Positions 43,110 through 53,046 of a DNA stretch of 64,000 bases are shown one piece after another. This stretch comes from Kitasatospora papulosa (GTDB lineage Bacteria > Actinomycetota > Actinomycetes > Streptomycetales > Streptomycetaceae), in the NCBI RefSeq assembly GCF_000717245.1, contig NZ_JNYQ01000001.1:496001-560000 (forward strand), written 5' to 3'. The position numbers and the translations under genes are program-made. Numbering within the stretch: position 1 is the stretch's first letter; each line of letters starts with the position of its first letter. The notes beneath the pieces were generated by a model. That model was not told the DNA's origin. It saw nothing but the letters and a program-made list of their open reading frames with translations, and made no database searches.

Positions 43110-43177
43110 CGTTTCCGTAGACGTGTGTCCGTAGACGTGGGCGCCGGCAGATGACGATCGATGGAGCTTTGAGGATC

Positions 43178-46051
43178 ATGAGCGAGACGAATTCCGCGGC
43201 CGAGGTGGCCGCGCCGCACCGCTACACGGCAGCGATGGCCGCCGACATCGAGGCACGCTGGCAGGACTTCTGGGACGCCGAGGGGACGTACGAGGCGCCC
43301 AACCCGACCGGTGATCTGGCGGACGGTTCCGGGCTGGCCGCGAAGCCGAAGCGCTTCATCATGGACATGTTCCCGTATCCCTCGGGCGCCGGTCTGCACG
43401 TCGGCCACCCGCTGGGCTACATCGCCACCGACGTCTACGCCCGCCACCAGCGGATGACCGGGCACAACGTCCTGCACACCCTGGGCTTCGACGCGTTCGG
43501 CCTGCCGGCGGAGCAGTACGCCGTGCAGACGGGCACCCACCCGCGCGCCTCCACCGAGGCCAACATGGAGAACATGAAGGTCCAGCTGCGCCGGCTGGGC
43601 CTGGGCCACGACAAGCGCCGCTCCTTCGCGACCATCGACGCGGAGTACTACAAGTGGACCCAGTGGATCTTCCTGCAGATCTTCAACTCCTGGTACGACA
43701 CCGAGGCCGACAAGGCCCGCCCGATCGCCGACCTGGTCGCCCAGTTCGAGAGCGGTGAGCGTCCGGTACCGGGCGGCGGCGAGTGGGGCGCGCTGAGCGC
43801 CGCCGACCGTGCCGACATCCTGGGGCAGTACCGCCTGGCGTACGCCTCGGACGCACCCGTCAACTGGGCGCCCGGGCTGGGCACCGTGCTGGCCAACGAG
43901 GAGGTGACGGCGGACGGCCGCTCCGAGCGCGGCAACTTCCCGGTCTTCAAGGCCAAGCTGCGCCAGTGGAACATGCGCATCACCGCCTACGCCGACCGGC
44001 TGCTGAACGACCTGGACGGGCTGGACTGGCCGGAGGCCATCAAGCTGCAGCAGCGCAACTGGATCGGCCGATCCGAGGGGGCGCGCGTCGACTTCCCCGT
44101 CGACGGTGCGGGAGACATCACCGTCTTCACCACCCGTCAGGACACCCTGTTCGGCGCGACCTACATGGTCCTGGCTCCCGAGCACGAACTGGTCGAGCGG
44201 ATCATCCCCGCCGCCTGGCCCGAGGGCACCCACCCGGTCTGGACCGGCGGCCACGCGAATCCGGCCGAGGCCGTCACCGCGTACCGCAAGCAGGCCGCCG
44301 CCAAGTCCGACGTCGAGCGGCAGGCCGAGGCCAAGGACAAGACAGGCGTCTTCACCGGTGCCTACGCGACCAACCCGGTCAGTGGTGAGAAGGTCCCCGT
44401 CTTCATCGCCGACTACGTCCTGATGGGCTACGGCACCGGCGCGATCATGGCGGTGCCGGCGCACGACGCGCGCGACTTCGCCTTCGCGCGCGCCTTCGAG
44501 CTGCCGATGCGCTGCGTCGTCGAGCCCTCGGACGACCGCGGCCTGGACACCTCGACGTGGGAGGACGCGTTCGCCTCGTACGAGGCGAAGCTGGTCAACT
44601 CGGCCAACGACGAGGTCTCGCTGGACGGCCTGGGTGTCGTCGACGCCAAGGCGAGGATCACGGAGTGGCTGCAGGCGCACGGTGTCGGTGAGGGGACCGT
44701 CAACTTCCGCCTGCGTGACTGGCTGTTCAGCCGCCAGCGCTACTGGGGAGAGCCCTTCCCGATCGTCTACGACGAGGAGGGCATCGCCCACGCGCTGCCC
44801 GAGTCGATGCTGCCGCTGGAACTGCCCGAGGTCGAGGACTACTCGCCGCGGACCTTCGACCCGGAGGACGCCGACACACAGCCCGAGACCCCGCTGTCCC
44901 GGAACGCCGACTGGGTCAACGTCACCCTGGACCTGGGTGACGGTTCCGGCCCGCGGAACTACCGCCGCGAGACCAACACCATGCCGAACTGGGCTGGCTC
45001 CTGCTGGTACGAGCTGCGCTACCTGGACCCGCACAACGACCAGCGGCTGGTCGACCCGGCCATCGAGCAGTACTGGATGGGGCCGCGCGAGGGACAGCCC
45101 ACCGGTGGCGTGGACCTGTACGTCGGGGGAGCGGAACACGCGGTCCTGCACCTGCTGTACGCGCGTTTCTGGTCCAAGGTGCTGCACGACCTGGGGCACA
45201 TCTCGTCGGCCGAGCCGTTCCACAAGCTGTACAACCAGGGCATGATCCAGGCGTTCGTCTACCGGGACAGCCGCGGTATCGCGGTCCCGGCGGTCGAGGT
45301 CGAGGAGCGCGACGGCGCGTACTACCACGCCGGCGAGAAGGTCAGCCGTGTCCTGGGCAAGATGGGCAAGTCCCTGAAGAACGCCGTCACGCCCGACGAG
45401 ATCTGCGGCGAGTACGGCGCGGACACCCTGAGGCTGTACGAGATGGCCATGGGACCCCTGGACGTCTCGCGTCCGTGGGACACCCGCGCCGTGGTCGGCC
45501 AGTACCGGCTGCTGCAGCGGCTGTGGCGCAACGTCGTCGACGAGGAGACCGGTGAGGTCACCGTCGTGGACACCGAGCCCGGCGAGGACACGCTGCGCGC
45601 GCTGCACAAGGCCATCGACGGTGTGGGCCAGGACATGGCGGGGATGCGCTTCAACACCGCCATCGCCAAGATCACCGAGCTGAACAACCACCTGACGAAG
45701 GCGGGCGGCCCGCTGTCGCGCTCGGTCGCCGAGCGGCTGGTGCTGCTGACCGCGCCGCTGGCGCCGCACGTGGCGGAGGAGCTGTGGCGCCGGCTGGGCC
45801 ACAGCGAGTCCGTGGTGCACCAGGACTTCCCGGTCGCGGACCCGGCGTACGTCGTGGACGAGACCGTGACCTGCGTGGTGCAGATCAAGGGCAAGGTCAA
45901 GGCCCGCCTGGAGATCTCCCCGTCCATCACGGACGAGGAACTGGAGGCGCTGGCCTTGGCCGACGGGAACATCGTCGCCGCGCTGGGCGGGGCCGGTATC
46001 CGCAAGGTGATCGTGCGGGCGCCGAAGCTGGTCAACATCGTCCCCGCATAG
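43178..46051 (+). CDS. leuS: Leucyl-tRNA synthetase
   Basis: 957 residues from ATG 43178 (GAGG upstream); an in-frame ATG at 43151 would add nine residues. Class I synthetase: signature HVGH in SGAGLHVGHPLGY, LeuRS editing domain (CP1) with TTRQDTLFGATYMV and the GTGAIMAVPAHD pocket, catalytic-domain DWLFSRQRYWGEP, KMGKSLKN as the KMSKS motif, and a C-terminal anticodon-binding/LeuRS-specific domain. Preceded by a Leu-codon attenuator, so its expression probably responds to charged tRNA-Leu. Confidence 0.98.
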   Translation: MSETNSAAEVAAPHRYTAAMAADIEARWQDFWDAEGTYEAPNPTGDLADGSGLAAKPKRFIMDMFPYPSGAGLHVGHPLGYIATDVYARHQRMTGHNVLHTLGFDAFGLPAEQYAVQTGTHPRASTEANMENMKVQLRRLGLGHDKRRSFATIDAEYYKWTQWIFLQIFNSWYDTEADKARPIADLVAQFESGERPVPGGGEWGALSAADRADILGQYRLAYASDAPVNWAPGLGTVLANEEVTADGRSERGNFPVFKAKLRQWNMRITAYADRLLNDLDGLDWPEAIKLQQRNWIGRSEGARVDFPVDGAGDITVFTTRQDTLFGATYMVLAPEHELVERIIPAAWPEGTHPVWTGGHANPAEAVTAYRKQAAAKSDVERQAEAKDKTGVFTGAYATNPVSGEKVPVFIADYVLMGYGTGAIMAVPAHDARDFAFARAFELPMRCVVEPSDDRGLDTSTWEDAFASYEAKLVNSANDEVSLDGLGVVDAKARITEWLQAHGVGEGTVNFRLRDWLFSRQRYWGEPFPIVYDEEGIAHALPESMLPLELPEVEDYSPRTFDPEDADTQPETPLSRNADWVNVTLDLGDGSGPRNYRRETNTMPNWAGSCWYELRYLDPHNDQRLVDPAIEQYWMGPREGQPTGGVDLYVGGAEHAVLHLLYARFWSKVLHDLGHISSAEPFHKLYNQGMIQAFVYRDSRGIAVPAVEVEERDGAYYHAGEKVSRVLGKMGKSLKNAVTPDEICGEYGADTLRLYEMAMGPLDVSRPWDTRAVVGQYRLLQRLWRNVVDEETGEVTVVDTEPGEDTLRALHKAIDGVGQDMAGMRFNTAIAKITELNNHLTKAGGPLSRSVAERLVLLTAPLAPHVAEELWRRLGHSESVVHQDFPVADPAYVVDETVTCVVQIKGKVKARLEISPSITDEELEALALADGNIVAALGGAGIRKVIVRAPKLVNIVPA

Positions 46052-46215
46052 CGGCGCTGGGGTGGCCCGCGGCGCCGACGCGTGACGGCGTCGAGCGGGT
46101 CGGCGCGCTCGGTCGCCCGCGCCGCGCGGTCGGCCTGAGGTGCTGACCGGCGCGCTGCCACGGGCAGGCTAAGCGTGGCGCCGACGGTCGGGCGGCGTGC
46201 CAGGGCTTTCCCCTA

Positions 46216-46256
46216 CGGGCAGGTTGGGGGTTCCGTTGGAACCCTCGGCCTGCCCG
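46216..46256 (+). terminator. Terminator of leuS
   Basis: Two stacked stems: CGGGCAGG/CCTGCCCG (46216-46223, 46249-46256) and GGGTTCC/GGAACCC (46228-46234, 46238-46244) with a GTT loop. Confidence 0.75.
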
Positions 46257-46319
46257 TTCCGTTTACGGTAGAAGGGGTGACCCCAGGCGGGCAGCCGATT
46301 CGACGACCGAGGGGCGTTC

Positions 46320-47015
46320 ATGGAAGCCGTGATCCTGATCCTGACGCTGCTGTTCGTGGCGTTCATGGCGCTCGGTGTGTACGCCGGTGTGAAGGCGGTG
46401 CGCGCGGCCAAGCGGGGTGTGGACCGGACGATCACGCAGGCCCGCCGCTCCGTGGAGGACACCACGCTCCGGGCCAAGAGCTACGGCCAGCCGGGCGTGC
46501 CGGGAGAGCTCGCCCAGCTCAGGCTCTCGCTGCGTACATCGATGCGGGCCACCCAGGACGCGTTGAACGCCGGGGCCAGGGAGGACGCCTCACTCTCGGA
46601 GTCGCTGGGTCTTTTCCAGCGTCTGAGCGCGCACGGACAGGAACTCGACAACGACCTCAAGCGGCTGGAACGCGAGCCGGATCGGGCGACGGTGGCCACG
46701 CTGCTGCCGGGCCTGAAGGAGCGCACGGAACGCATCACACACGCGGCGGAATCACTCCGCTGGGCTGCCCGTGACCGGGCGAGGCAGTTCGCCGAGGACG
46801 ATCTGGCCGCGCTCGGCGCGCAGATCGACCTGGAGGCCGGGGCCCTGCGCCACTGGACGACCGAGGAGCCGACCGCCTCCCGGAGCGAGGCCGCAGGGCA
46901 CAACTGGACGGCACCGGCCGACGAGCAGACGCCACCGTCACTCACCCCTCCGGACCCCCGGCTGCGCACGGGCCATCCCTGGCAGAAGTCCGCGAAGCCG
47001 GAGACGACGAACTGA
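46320..47015 (+). CDS. Membrane-anchored coiled-coil protein, function unknown
   Basis: 231 residues, ATG behind GAGGGG. N-terminal membrane span (ILILTLLFVAFMALGVYAG), then a long helical, Arg/Leu/Glu-rich region ~30-180 with heptad-like pattern (LSLRTSMRATQDAL, LQRLSAHGQELDNDLKRLE), and a Pro/Thr-rich tail. Conserved in streptomycetes at this place, but I know of no function. The anchor and coil suggest a scaffold at the membrane. Confidence 0.82.
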   Translation: MEAVILILTLLFVAFMALGVYAGVKAVRAAKRGVDRTITQARRSVEDTTLRAKSYGQPGVPGELAQLRLSLRTSMRATQDALNAGAREDASLSESLGLFQRLSAHGQELDNDLKRLEREPDRATVATLLPGLKERTERITHAAESLRWAARDRARQFAEDDLAALGAQIDLEAGALRHWTTEEPTASRSEAAGHNWTAPADEQTPPSLTPPDPRLRTGHPWQKSAKPETTN

Positions 47016-47189
47016 CACGCATCCAACTCGGTTCCACCGCCCACGGCGTGGCAGCCGCGGGACGTGTGCTTGCTGAATGTCTCCGGACAGGCCGGAGGCA
47101 CATCAGGGCGGATGCGGGGCAGACCGGAAATGATCAGCGGTCCGGTCCCGGGCTGCCGTGTTCCCGCCTCGGAAGGTAACCTCCGGCTC

Positions 47190-48035
47190 ATGTCCCGCCA
47201 TGTCGCGATCGTCACCGATTCAACGGCCTACCTGCCGCCCCAGACGATGGAACGGCACGGCATCACCGCGGTGCCGCTGACCGTCGTCCTGGGCGATCAG
47301 GCACTGGAGGAAGGCACGGAGATCTCGGCCCGGTCACTGGCCCTCGCTCTGCAGAAGCGCCGGTCCGTGACCACCTCACGGCCCAGCCCGGACGTCTTCG
47401 CCGCCACCTATCGAGCGGTGGCGGAGGCAGGCGCCACCGGCATCGTCTCTCTCCATCTGTCGTCGGAGCTCTCCGGGACGTACGACGCCGCCGTGCTCGC
47501 GGCGAAGGAAGCGCCTGTTCCGGTGCGGGTGGTCGACACCGGCATGGTCGCCATGGCCCTGGGGTTCTGCGCCCTTGCGGCCGCCGAGGCGGGCGAGGCG
47601 GGCGGCGGTCTGGACGAGGCGGTCGCGGCGGCAGACAAGCGGGCGGCCGGCACGTCGGCCTTCTTCTACGTCGACACGCTGGACTACCTGCGCCGAGGCG
47701 GGCGCATCGGCGCCGCGCAGGCGCTGTTGGGATCGGCTCTGGCCGTCAAGCCGCTCCTCCGGCTCGAGGACGGCCGTATCGAGATGCTGGAGAAGGTGCG
47801 GACCGCGTCCAAGGCGATCGCCCGTCTCGAGGAGATCGTCGCAGCGCAGGCCGGAACAGGTGCCGTGGACATCGCCGTCCACCACTTGGCCGCTCCCGAG
47901 GGGGCCGAGCGCCTGGCGGAACGGCTCCGGGGACGAATCCCGGGGCTCGCGGATCTGCATGTGAGCGAAGTCGGTGCGGTGATCGGAGCGCACACCGGTC
48001 CGGGACTGCTGGGCGCTGTCGTCGCACCGCGCTGA
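47190..48035 (+). CDS. DegV family protein (fatty-acid binding)
   Basis: 281 residues from ATG 47190. VAIVTDSTAYLP opening, TTSRPSPDVF, SLHLSSELSGTYDAA, VDTGMVAMALGF and the C-terminal GAVIGAHTGPG are the DegV blocks. DegV/FakB proteins bind a fatty acid; in Firmicutes they present it to the kinase FakA. No FakA is visible nearby. TAACCT (47177-47182) 7 nt before the ATG and no ribosome site suggest leaderless expression. Confidence 0.93.
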   Translation: MSRHVAIVTDSTAYLPPQTMERHGITAVPLTVVLGDQALEEGTEISARSLALALQKRRSVTTSRPSPDVFAATYRAVAEAGATGIVSLHLSSELSGTYDAAVLAAKEAPVPVRVVDTGMVAMALGFCALAAAEAGEAGGGLDEAVAAADKRAAGTSAFFYVDTLDYLRRGGRIGAAQALLGSALAVKPLLRLEDGRIEMLEKVRTASKAIARLEEIVAAQAGTGAVDIAVHHLAAPEGAERLAERLRGRIPGLADLHVSEVGAVIGAHTGPGLLGAVVAPR

Positions 48036-48136
48036 ATTCACCTCGTCAGGTGACGCAGTTATCCACAACTGGCGAGTAATCCACCACAATCGGGGCGTCC
48101 CGACGGATTTTCCCGGATGTGTCTAGCGTCTGATCC

Positions 48137-49546
48137 ATGACCTTCCGACCGCTCTCCCCACCCAGCCGTGCCACCGACCCGCAGGGCCTCGGCAGTGACG
48201 CCGAGGTCTCGGCCTCGCACCGACTCCCGGATCTTCCCGCGCACGCGGCGATGGACCCACCTCGGCACGCGGCGGTGTACGCGGCCGCGCCTCGGGGCGC
48301 GCACAGGCCCGCGCGCGGTGCCTCCGAGGGAGCAGGCCCGGCGGGACGGGCCCGCTTCAGGCCCGGTGTCCGCCCCGCCGGAGGAGCCGGAACCTCGCCC
48401 GGCACGGCCGCCTCCAGGGCCCGGCACGGTCGCCGGCGGCGCCCCACGCGTGGAACGGACACCGGGACCGCGGCAGCCTCGCGGCTCCGTGCGGACGCGC
48501 TCCTGGGGGCGGGCCCGCCGGTGGTCGCGGCAACGACTGCGGCGGCGGCGGGGACGACGACGGCGAGTAGGGGGACGGCGGGGGCGGCCGGTGGGGCGAC
48601 GATGCAGGGGGTGGGGGCGGATGCGGCGGCTTCCGGGGTGCCCACGGCCTCGCCGTCCTGTGACGAGGCCGGACGCATCCGCGCGGCGCCGTCCTGGGCC
48701 GCGGTTCCGTCATCCCACTCAGCACCCGACGCCCGCTCCACGACGGCGGCCCCGTCGCACGGATCGGAACTGCCATTGCGGCACGAGGCGCCCGACGCGT
48801 CGGGCACGAGGTCCCGGTGGTGGCGAGAAGCGGGCCCCGCGCTGCGCGACCGGTTACCTCTGTGGGTGCAGCTGCGGTGCGGCCTCGAGCCGCGCGCTCT
48901 TGCCGCGTTGGCCGTCGTCCTGGTCGGAGCCGCCGTACTCGCGGCGACACATTTCTGGTCGTCCGGTCCGGAGGCGGTGAGCGCTCCCGACCGGGTCACG
49001 GAGGCCGCCGCGGTACGGGCGGGCGGGGAGGAGACCCCGAGCGCGCGGATCTCCGGCCCCGCACTCGTTCCGCACACGGGATCGAGCACCGGCACAACCG
49101 CCGGCGGCCAGATCGTCGTGGACGTGAGCGGCAAGGTGCGGCGGCCGGGTATCCAGTACCTGCCTGCCGGTTCACGTGTCGCGGACGCGCTGCGTGCCGC
49201 GGGAGGCGTCAGGGAGGGAGCCGATGTCACCGCACTCAACCGCGCACGGGTCCTGACGGACGGCGAGCAGGTGGCGGTGGGCCTGCCCGGCGCGCCACCA
49301 CCGGTCAGCGGGACGGGAACAGGCGGATCCGCAGGGGGACCGGCCGGCCCAGCCGCAGTGGTGAGCCTCGGCACGGCCACCGCCGAGCAGTTGGAGACCT
49401 TGCCCGGTGTCGGCCCGGTGCTCGCGCAGCACATCATCGACTACCGGACCGAGCACGGGGGTTACCGTTCCGTCGACGAGCTCCGCGAGGTCAACGGCAT
49501 CGGGGACCGCCGGTTCGCCGACCTCCGGCCGCTGGTCAGGCCGTGA
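48137..49546 (+). CDS. comEA: ComEA-like DNA-binding competence protein with long disordered N-terminus
   Basis: 469 residues. TAGCGT (48124-48129) 7 nt before the ATG suggests a leaderless transcript. Residues 1-245 are Ala/Pro/Arg/Thr-rich without visible fold; membrane span ~252-273; SLBB domain ~315-375 (VVDVSGKVRRPGIQYLP); helix-hairpin-helix ~400-469 (LGTATAEQLETLPGVGP, ELREVNGIGDRRF). ComEA binds incoming DNA at the outer face of the membrane in competent bacteria. Overlaps comEC by 4 bp. Natural competence is not established in most streptomycetes, so its role is open. Confidence 0.9.
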   Translation: MTFRPLSPPSRATDPQGLGSDAEVSASHRLPDLPAHAAMDPPRHAAVYAAAPRGAHRPARGASEGAGPAGRARFRPGVRPAGGAGTSPGTAASRARHGRRRRPTRGTDTGTAAASRLRADALLGAGPPVVAATTAAAAGTTTASRGTAGAAGGATMQGVGADAAASGVPTASPSCDEAGRIRAAPSWAAVPSSHSAPDARSTTAAPSHGSELPLRHEAPDASGTRSRWWREAGPALRDRLPLWVQLRCGLEPRALAALAVVLVGAAVLAATHFWSSGPEAVSAPDRVTEAAAVRAGGEETPSARISGPALVPHTGSSTGTTAGGQIVVDVSGKVRRPGIQYLPAGSRVADALRAAGGVREGADVTALNRARVLTDGEQVAVGLPGAPPPVSGTGTGGSAGGPAGPAAVVSLGTATAEQLETLPGVGPVLAQHIIDYRTEHGGYRSVDELREVNGIGDRRFADLRPLVRP

Positions 49547-52218
49547 ACGGTTCCGACGTCCTTGCCGATGCGGGCCGACGGCTCGGTGCTGCCGAACCGC
49601 GCCAGGCGCTCCCGGATGATCTGCGTCTGGTCCCTCCCGCCCTGGCGGCCTGGGCGGCAGCGGCTCTTGCGCTCGGGGCGCCGGGCAGGTGGGTGGTGGC
49701 CGGATCGGTTCTCTGCGCGTGCACCGGCCTGGGCCTCCTCGCCGTATCCGGAGTCCTGGCGCGCCACGCACCCCGGGGCAGGGCTGGTCCGACAGTCCCA
49801 CCGGGCGCGGAGGCCGCGAGCCCGGTCGGTGATGATCCGGTGGGTGCGGATTCGGAGTCCTCGCCGGTTCCGGCTCCCGCCTTCCCAGGGGACCGGGCGC
49901 GTCGGGCAGGACCAGCGATTCCGCCGGCCGGGCCGCCGACGCCCGCCGGAAGCAACAGGCGCCGGGGACCGCGCCTCACGGCGGCAGCCGCCGCGCTGCT
50001 CTGCGCCGCGGCGGGGGCGACGGTGGCCGGGCTCCACGGCGCGGATACCCGCAGGGGCCCGGTCCCCGGACTGGCGGAGTCGTACGAGCGGGTCGAAGCG
50101 GAGGTGACCGTCACGTCCGATCCCCGGCAGACCCGGCCCCGTGTGCGGGGTGATCACAGCACGCCCGTGTCCCTGCTCCTGGATGCCGAGGTCGATCAGC
50201 TCACCGCCCCCGACGGCACGGTCACCAGACTCCGGACTCCCGTCCTGGTCATGGTCGCCCCGGGCGCCGCGGCGGCGCGGTGGCAACAGTTGCTGCCCTC
50301 GACAGGCCTCCGCATCAGCGGAGGGCTCACCCCTCCACGTCACGAGGCGGAGCGCGTCGCGGCGGTACTCGGTACCGACGCGGACGAACCGCCACGGGTC
50401 ATCCAGGAGCCCTCCCTGCTGCAACGCGTCGCGGGGCGGCTGAGGTCCGGTCTGCGGGAAGCCACCGACGGACTCGACACCGATGAGCGGGCACTCCTGC
50501 CGGGGCTGGTGGTCGGAGACACCTCACGGGTGCCGCCGGATCTGCACGACGCCTTCAAAGCCACCGACCTCACCCACCTGCTCGCCGTCTCAGGTGCCAA
50601 CCTCTCGATTCTGCTCTTCCTTCTCATCGGCCCCCCGAGCACGGCGCTGCGCAGCGAACGCCGAGGTCTGGCACCCCGGCTGGGTATCTCCCTGCGCATG
50701 ACAGCCCTGACCGGTGGCGCGGTGGCGCTGGCCTTCGTGATCGTCTGCCGTCCGGAGCCGAGCGTGCTGCGCGCGGCCGCCTGCGGCCTGATCACACTGC
50801 TCGCCATCGGGACGGGCCGGCGCAGATCGCTGATCCCGGCACTGGCCGCGGCCGTTCTGCTGCTGGTGCTCTACGACCCGTGGCTGGCCCGTAGTTACGG
50901 GTTCCTCCTCTCCGTGCTCGCGACCGGGGCACTGCTGACACTCGCACCGAGATGGAGCGACGCTCTCCAGCGGCACGGGGTCCCGGCACGGCTCGCCGAG
51001 GTGCTGGCCGCGGCGGGAGCCGCTCAAGCCGTCTGCGCGCCTGTGGTCGTGGTCCTCGCGTCGAGGGTCAGCCTGGTGGCGATTCCCTGCAACCTGCTGG
51101 CGGAGTTCGCGGTGGCACCCGCGACGGTCCTGGGCTTTGCCGTGCTCGCCGTGGCGCCCGTCTCCCTACCGGTGGCGGGCGTGCTGGCCCACGTCGCCGG
51201 CTTGCCGGTCGGCTGGATCGCGTCCGTGGCCCGCACGGGCGCCGCACTACCCGGGGCGGAACTGGACTGGCCGGGAGGTTGGCGCGGAGCGGCCCTCCTG
51301 GCCGTCCTCACGATCGTGCTGACGCTGTCGGCCCGCCGTCTGGCCCGCCACCCATGGGTGTGCTCCGCTGCCGCGCTCCTGCTGGTCCTCGCGGTGCTGC
51401 GGCCGGTGCCGCTCACCCGGTTCATGACGGGATGGCCGCCGCCCGGCTGGGCCTTCGCCCTCTGCGACGTGGGACAAGGGGACGCCATGGTGCTTGCCGC
51501 GGGGGACGGCACGGGAGTGGTCGTGGACACCGGCCCTGAACCCCGTCTTGTCGACAGGTGCCTGCGCGATCTCGGTGTCACCCGTGTACCGCTCCTGCTC
51601 CTGACCCACTTCCACGCCGACCATGTGCGAGGCCTGCCCGGCGTACTGAAGGGGCGCGAGGTCGGCACGATCCAGACGACGAGTCTCGACGAACCACCCG
51701 AGCAGGCAGCGTTCGTACGGAGGACGGCCGCAGAGGCGCACGTCCCGACGACCCGGGCCGTGCCGGGGGAGCGGCGACGGACGGGTCCTCTGGACTGGCA
51801 GGTGCTCTGGCCGGCGGCCGGTGCGCCGGGGGCGGCGTCCTCCTACGTGACCGGGGAACCGAACGATTCCAGCGTCACGCTCCTCATCCGGTCCGGTGGG
51901 CTGACCCTGCTGCTCCTCGGCGATCTCGAACCACCGGCACAGCGGGGAGTGCTGCGCAGCCACCCGGCCCTGCCCCGGGTCGATGTGCTCAAGGTCGCGC
52001 ACCACGGCTCCGCGCACCAGGACACAGCGCTCCTGCGCAGCACACGCCCGAGGCTCGCGTTGATCAGCTGCGGCTCGGACAATCCGTACGGCCATCCGGC
52101 GGCCCGTACGGTCGAGGCACTCGAAGCGACGGGAGCGAAGGTTCTGCGCACCGACATCAACGGTCCGATCGCGGTGACCGGCGCGGGCTCGCAGTTGCGT
52201 GCGGCGGGCAGGTCATGA
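49543..52218 (+). CDS. comEC: ComEC/Rec2 family DNA-uptake channel protein
   Basis: 891 residues, GTG overlapping the comEA stop (GTGA). N-terminal membrane spans and OB-like external region (~100-270), competence domain with many spans (~290-620; LTHLLAVSGANLSIL is the family hallmark), C-terminal metallo-beta-lactamase-like domain ~650-885 (LCDVGQGDAMV, TTHFHADH-type motif LTHFHADHVRG, LGDLE, VAHHGSAHQD). Forms the membrane channel for single-stranded DNA in competent bacteria. Intact motifs imply a working protein. Confidence 0.95.
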   Translation: MNGSDVLADAGRRLGAAEPRQALPDDLRLVPPALAAWAAAALALGAPGRWVVAGSVLCACTGLGLLAVSGVLARHAPRGRAGPTVPPGAEAASPVGDDPVGADSESSPVPAPAFPGDRARRAGPAIPPAGPPTPAGSNRRRGPRLTAAAAALLCAAAGATVAGLHGADTRRGPVPGLAESYERVEAEVTVTSDPRQTRPRVRGDHSTPVSLLLDAEVDQLTAPDGTVTRLRTPVLVMVAPGAAAARWQQLLPSTGLRISGGLTPPRHEAERVAAVLGTDADEPPRVIQEPSLLQRVAGRLRSGLREATDGLDTDERALLPGLVVGDTSRVPPDLHDAFKATDLTHLLAVSGANLSILLFLLIGPPSTALRSERRGLAPRLGISLRMTALTGGAVALAFVIVCRPEPSVLRAAACGLITLLAIGTGRRRSLIPALAAAVLLLVLYDPWLARSYGFLLSVLATGALLTLAPRWSDALQRHGVPARLAEVLAAAGAAQAVCAPVVVVLASRVSLVAIPCNLLAEFAVAPATVLGFAVLAVAPVSLPVAGVLAHVAGLPVGWIASVARTGAALPGAELDWPGGWRGAALLAVLTIVLTLSARRLARHPWVCSAAALLLVLAVLRPVPLTRFMTGWPPPGWAFALCDVGQGDAMVLAAGDGTGVVVDTGPEPRLVDRCLRDLGVTRVPLLLLTHFHADHVRGLPGVLKGREVGTIQTTSLDEPPEQAAFVRRTAAEAHVPTTRAVPGERRRTGPLDWQVLWPAAGAPGAASSYVTGEPNDSSVTLLIRSGGLTLLLLGDLEPPAQRGVLRSHPALPRVDVLKVAHHGSAHQDTALLRSTRPRLALISCGSDNPYGHPAARTVEALEATGAKVLRTDINGPIAVTGAGSQLRAAGRS

Positions 52219-52324
52219 CCTCGAGGTACGTCCTGGCTCGCGCACCCCCTCGCGGCCCCACCCCCTCGCGGCCCCACGGTCCTACGGCCCGGCCCCCTCA
52301 CGGCCCCGGCCTGTCACGGCCGCG

Positions 52325-52364
52325 CGGGGTCCCGTAGTTGCCGGGGGAGTGGCCCGGGACCCCG
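52325..52364. terminator. Hairpin between convergent comEC and the split-barrel oxidoreductase gene
   Basis: 10-bp perfect arms CGGGGTCCCG (52325-52334) and CGGGACCCCG (52355-52364), 20-nt loop. Just before it, at 52244-52280, CACCCCCTCGCGGCC is repeated in tandem. Confidence 0.6.
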
Positions 52365-52468
52365 TCCAGCTCGTGCCTGTGTGCCGGAGGGGTGACCCAC
52401 GGACGGGTCCTGTGGTCAGGAGAGCCGCCGGGCCGCCGGGCTCAGCGTGTCAGGAGGCGGCTCGGCTG

Positions 52469-52924
52469 TCAGACCAGCCAGGTCCCCGCGACCATCAACT
52501 CGCGCCCTGCCAGTTCGTTCACCTCCCGCCACGCCTTGACGGCGTGCGGGGTGATGCGGAGATACACCCACGCGGGGCGTCCGCGAGGGTCCCAGCCGAG
52601 CTTCTCGGCGAAGGCGTCGCCCGATTCGGCCGGAAGGTCCGAGCCCTCGACGACCTCGGCCGTTCCCTCGATCAGCACCACATCACGGGTGTGGCCCAGG
52701 GTGACCCGGACCTGTCCGGTCGGGGTCACGTTGACTGCTGTCGGGTTGGTGCGCCGGGTGGCGAGCAACAACGTATGACGGTCCAGGACGAACGAAAGTG
52801 GCACCAGGCACGGCACACCGTCGGCGGAGGCGGTCGCCACCCAGAGGTCTTCGTCCCTCTCCAGATGATCAAGTACGTCCTGCTTGCGCTGCTCAGGGCC
52901 GCGGGCCGGCTCTCGCTCCGTCAT
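52469..52924 (-). CDS. Pyridoxamine-phosphate-oxidase-like split-barrel protein (F420/FMN type)
   Basis: 151 residues, ATG 52924. Split-barrel fold: LWVATASADGVPCLVPLSFV, LLLATRRTNPTAVNV, RVTLGHTRDVVLIEGTAEVV, and YLRITPHAVKAWRE at the end. In actinobacteria this subgroup usually binds F420 or FMN and acts as a small reductase; the substrate is unknown. Divergent from the arylamine N-acetyltransferase gene. Confidence 0.87.
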   Translation of the reverse strand: MTEREPARGPEQRKQDVLDHLERDEDLWVATASADGVPCLVPLSFVLDRHTLLLATRRTNPTAVNVTPTGQVRVTLGHTRDVVLIEGTAEVVEGSDLPAESGDAFAEKLGWDPRGRPAWVYLRITPHAVKAWREVNELAGRELMVAGTWLV

Positions 52925-53046
52925 GGCTCACACGCTAGCCACCGGCTGTGGCCGTCGCCTCGGTCGGCGGTCCTAGGCCCGTCCTGCGCCCGTCCTAGGC
53001 CCAGGGGCCAATGGCGCTGCCCGGCGGACCGCGACAGACTTCCGGG

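Noticed and set aside
42749..43177. T-box riboswitch before leuS
   Set aside because: No T-box sequence or specifier stem seen; the Leu-codon leader plus terminator explains the region better.
41435..45820. Very long minus-strand open frame opposite leuS, continuous with the cytochrome gene
   Set aside because: High-GC third-position bias keeps the antisense frame open; the leuS strand has all synthetase motifs, and the cytochrome gene has its own ATG at 42748.
48817..49542. N-terminal extension of comEC reaching into comEA
   Set aside because: Arg/Gly/Ala-rich shadow of comEA; the GTG in the GTGA overlap at 49543 is the normal start.
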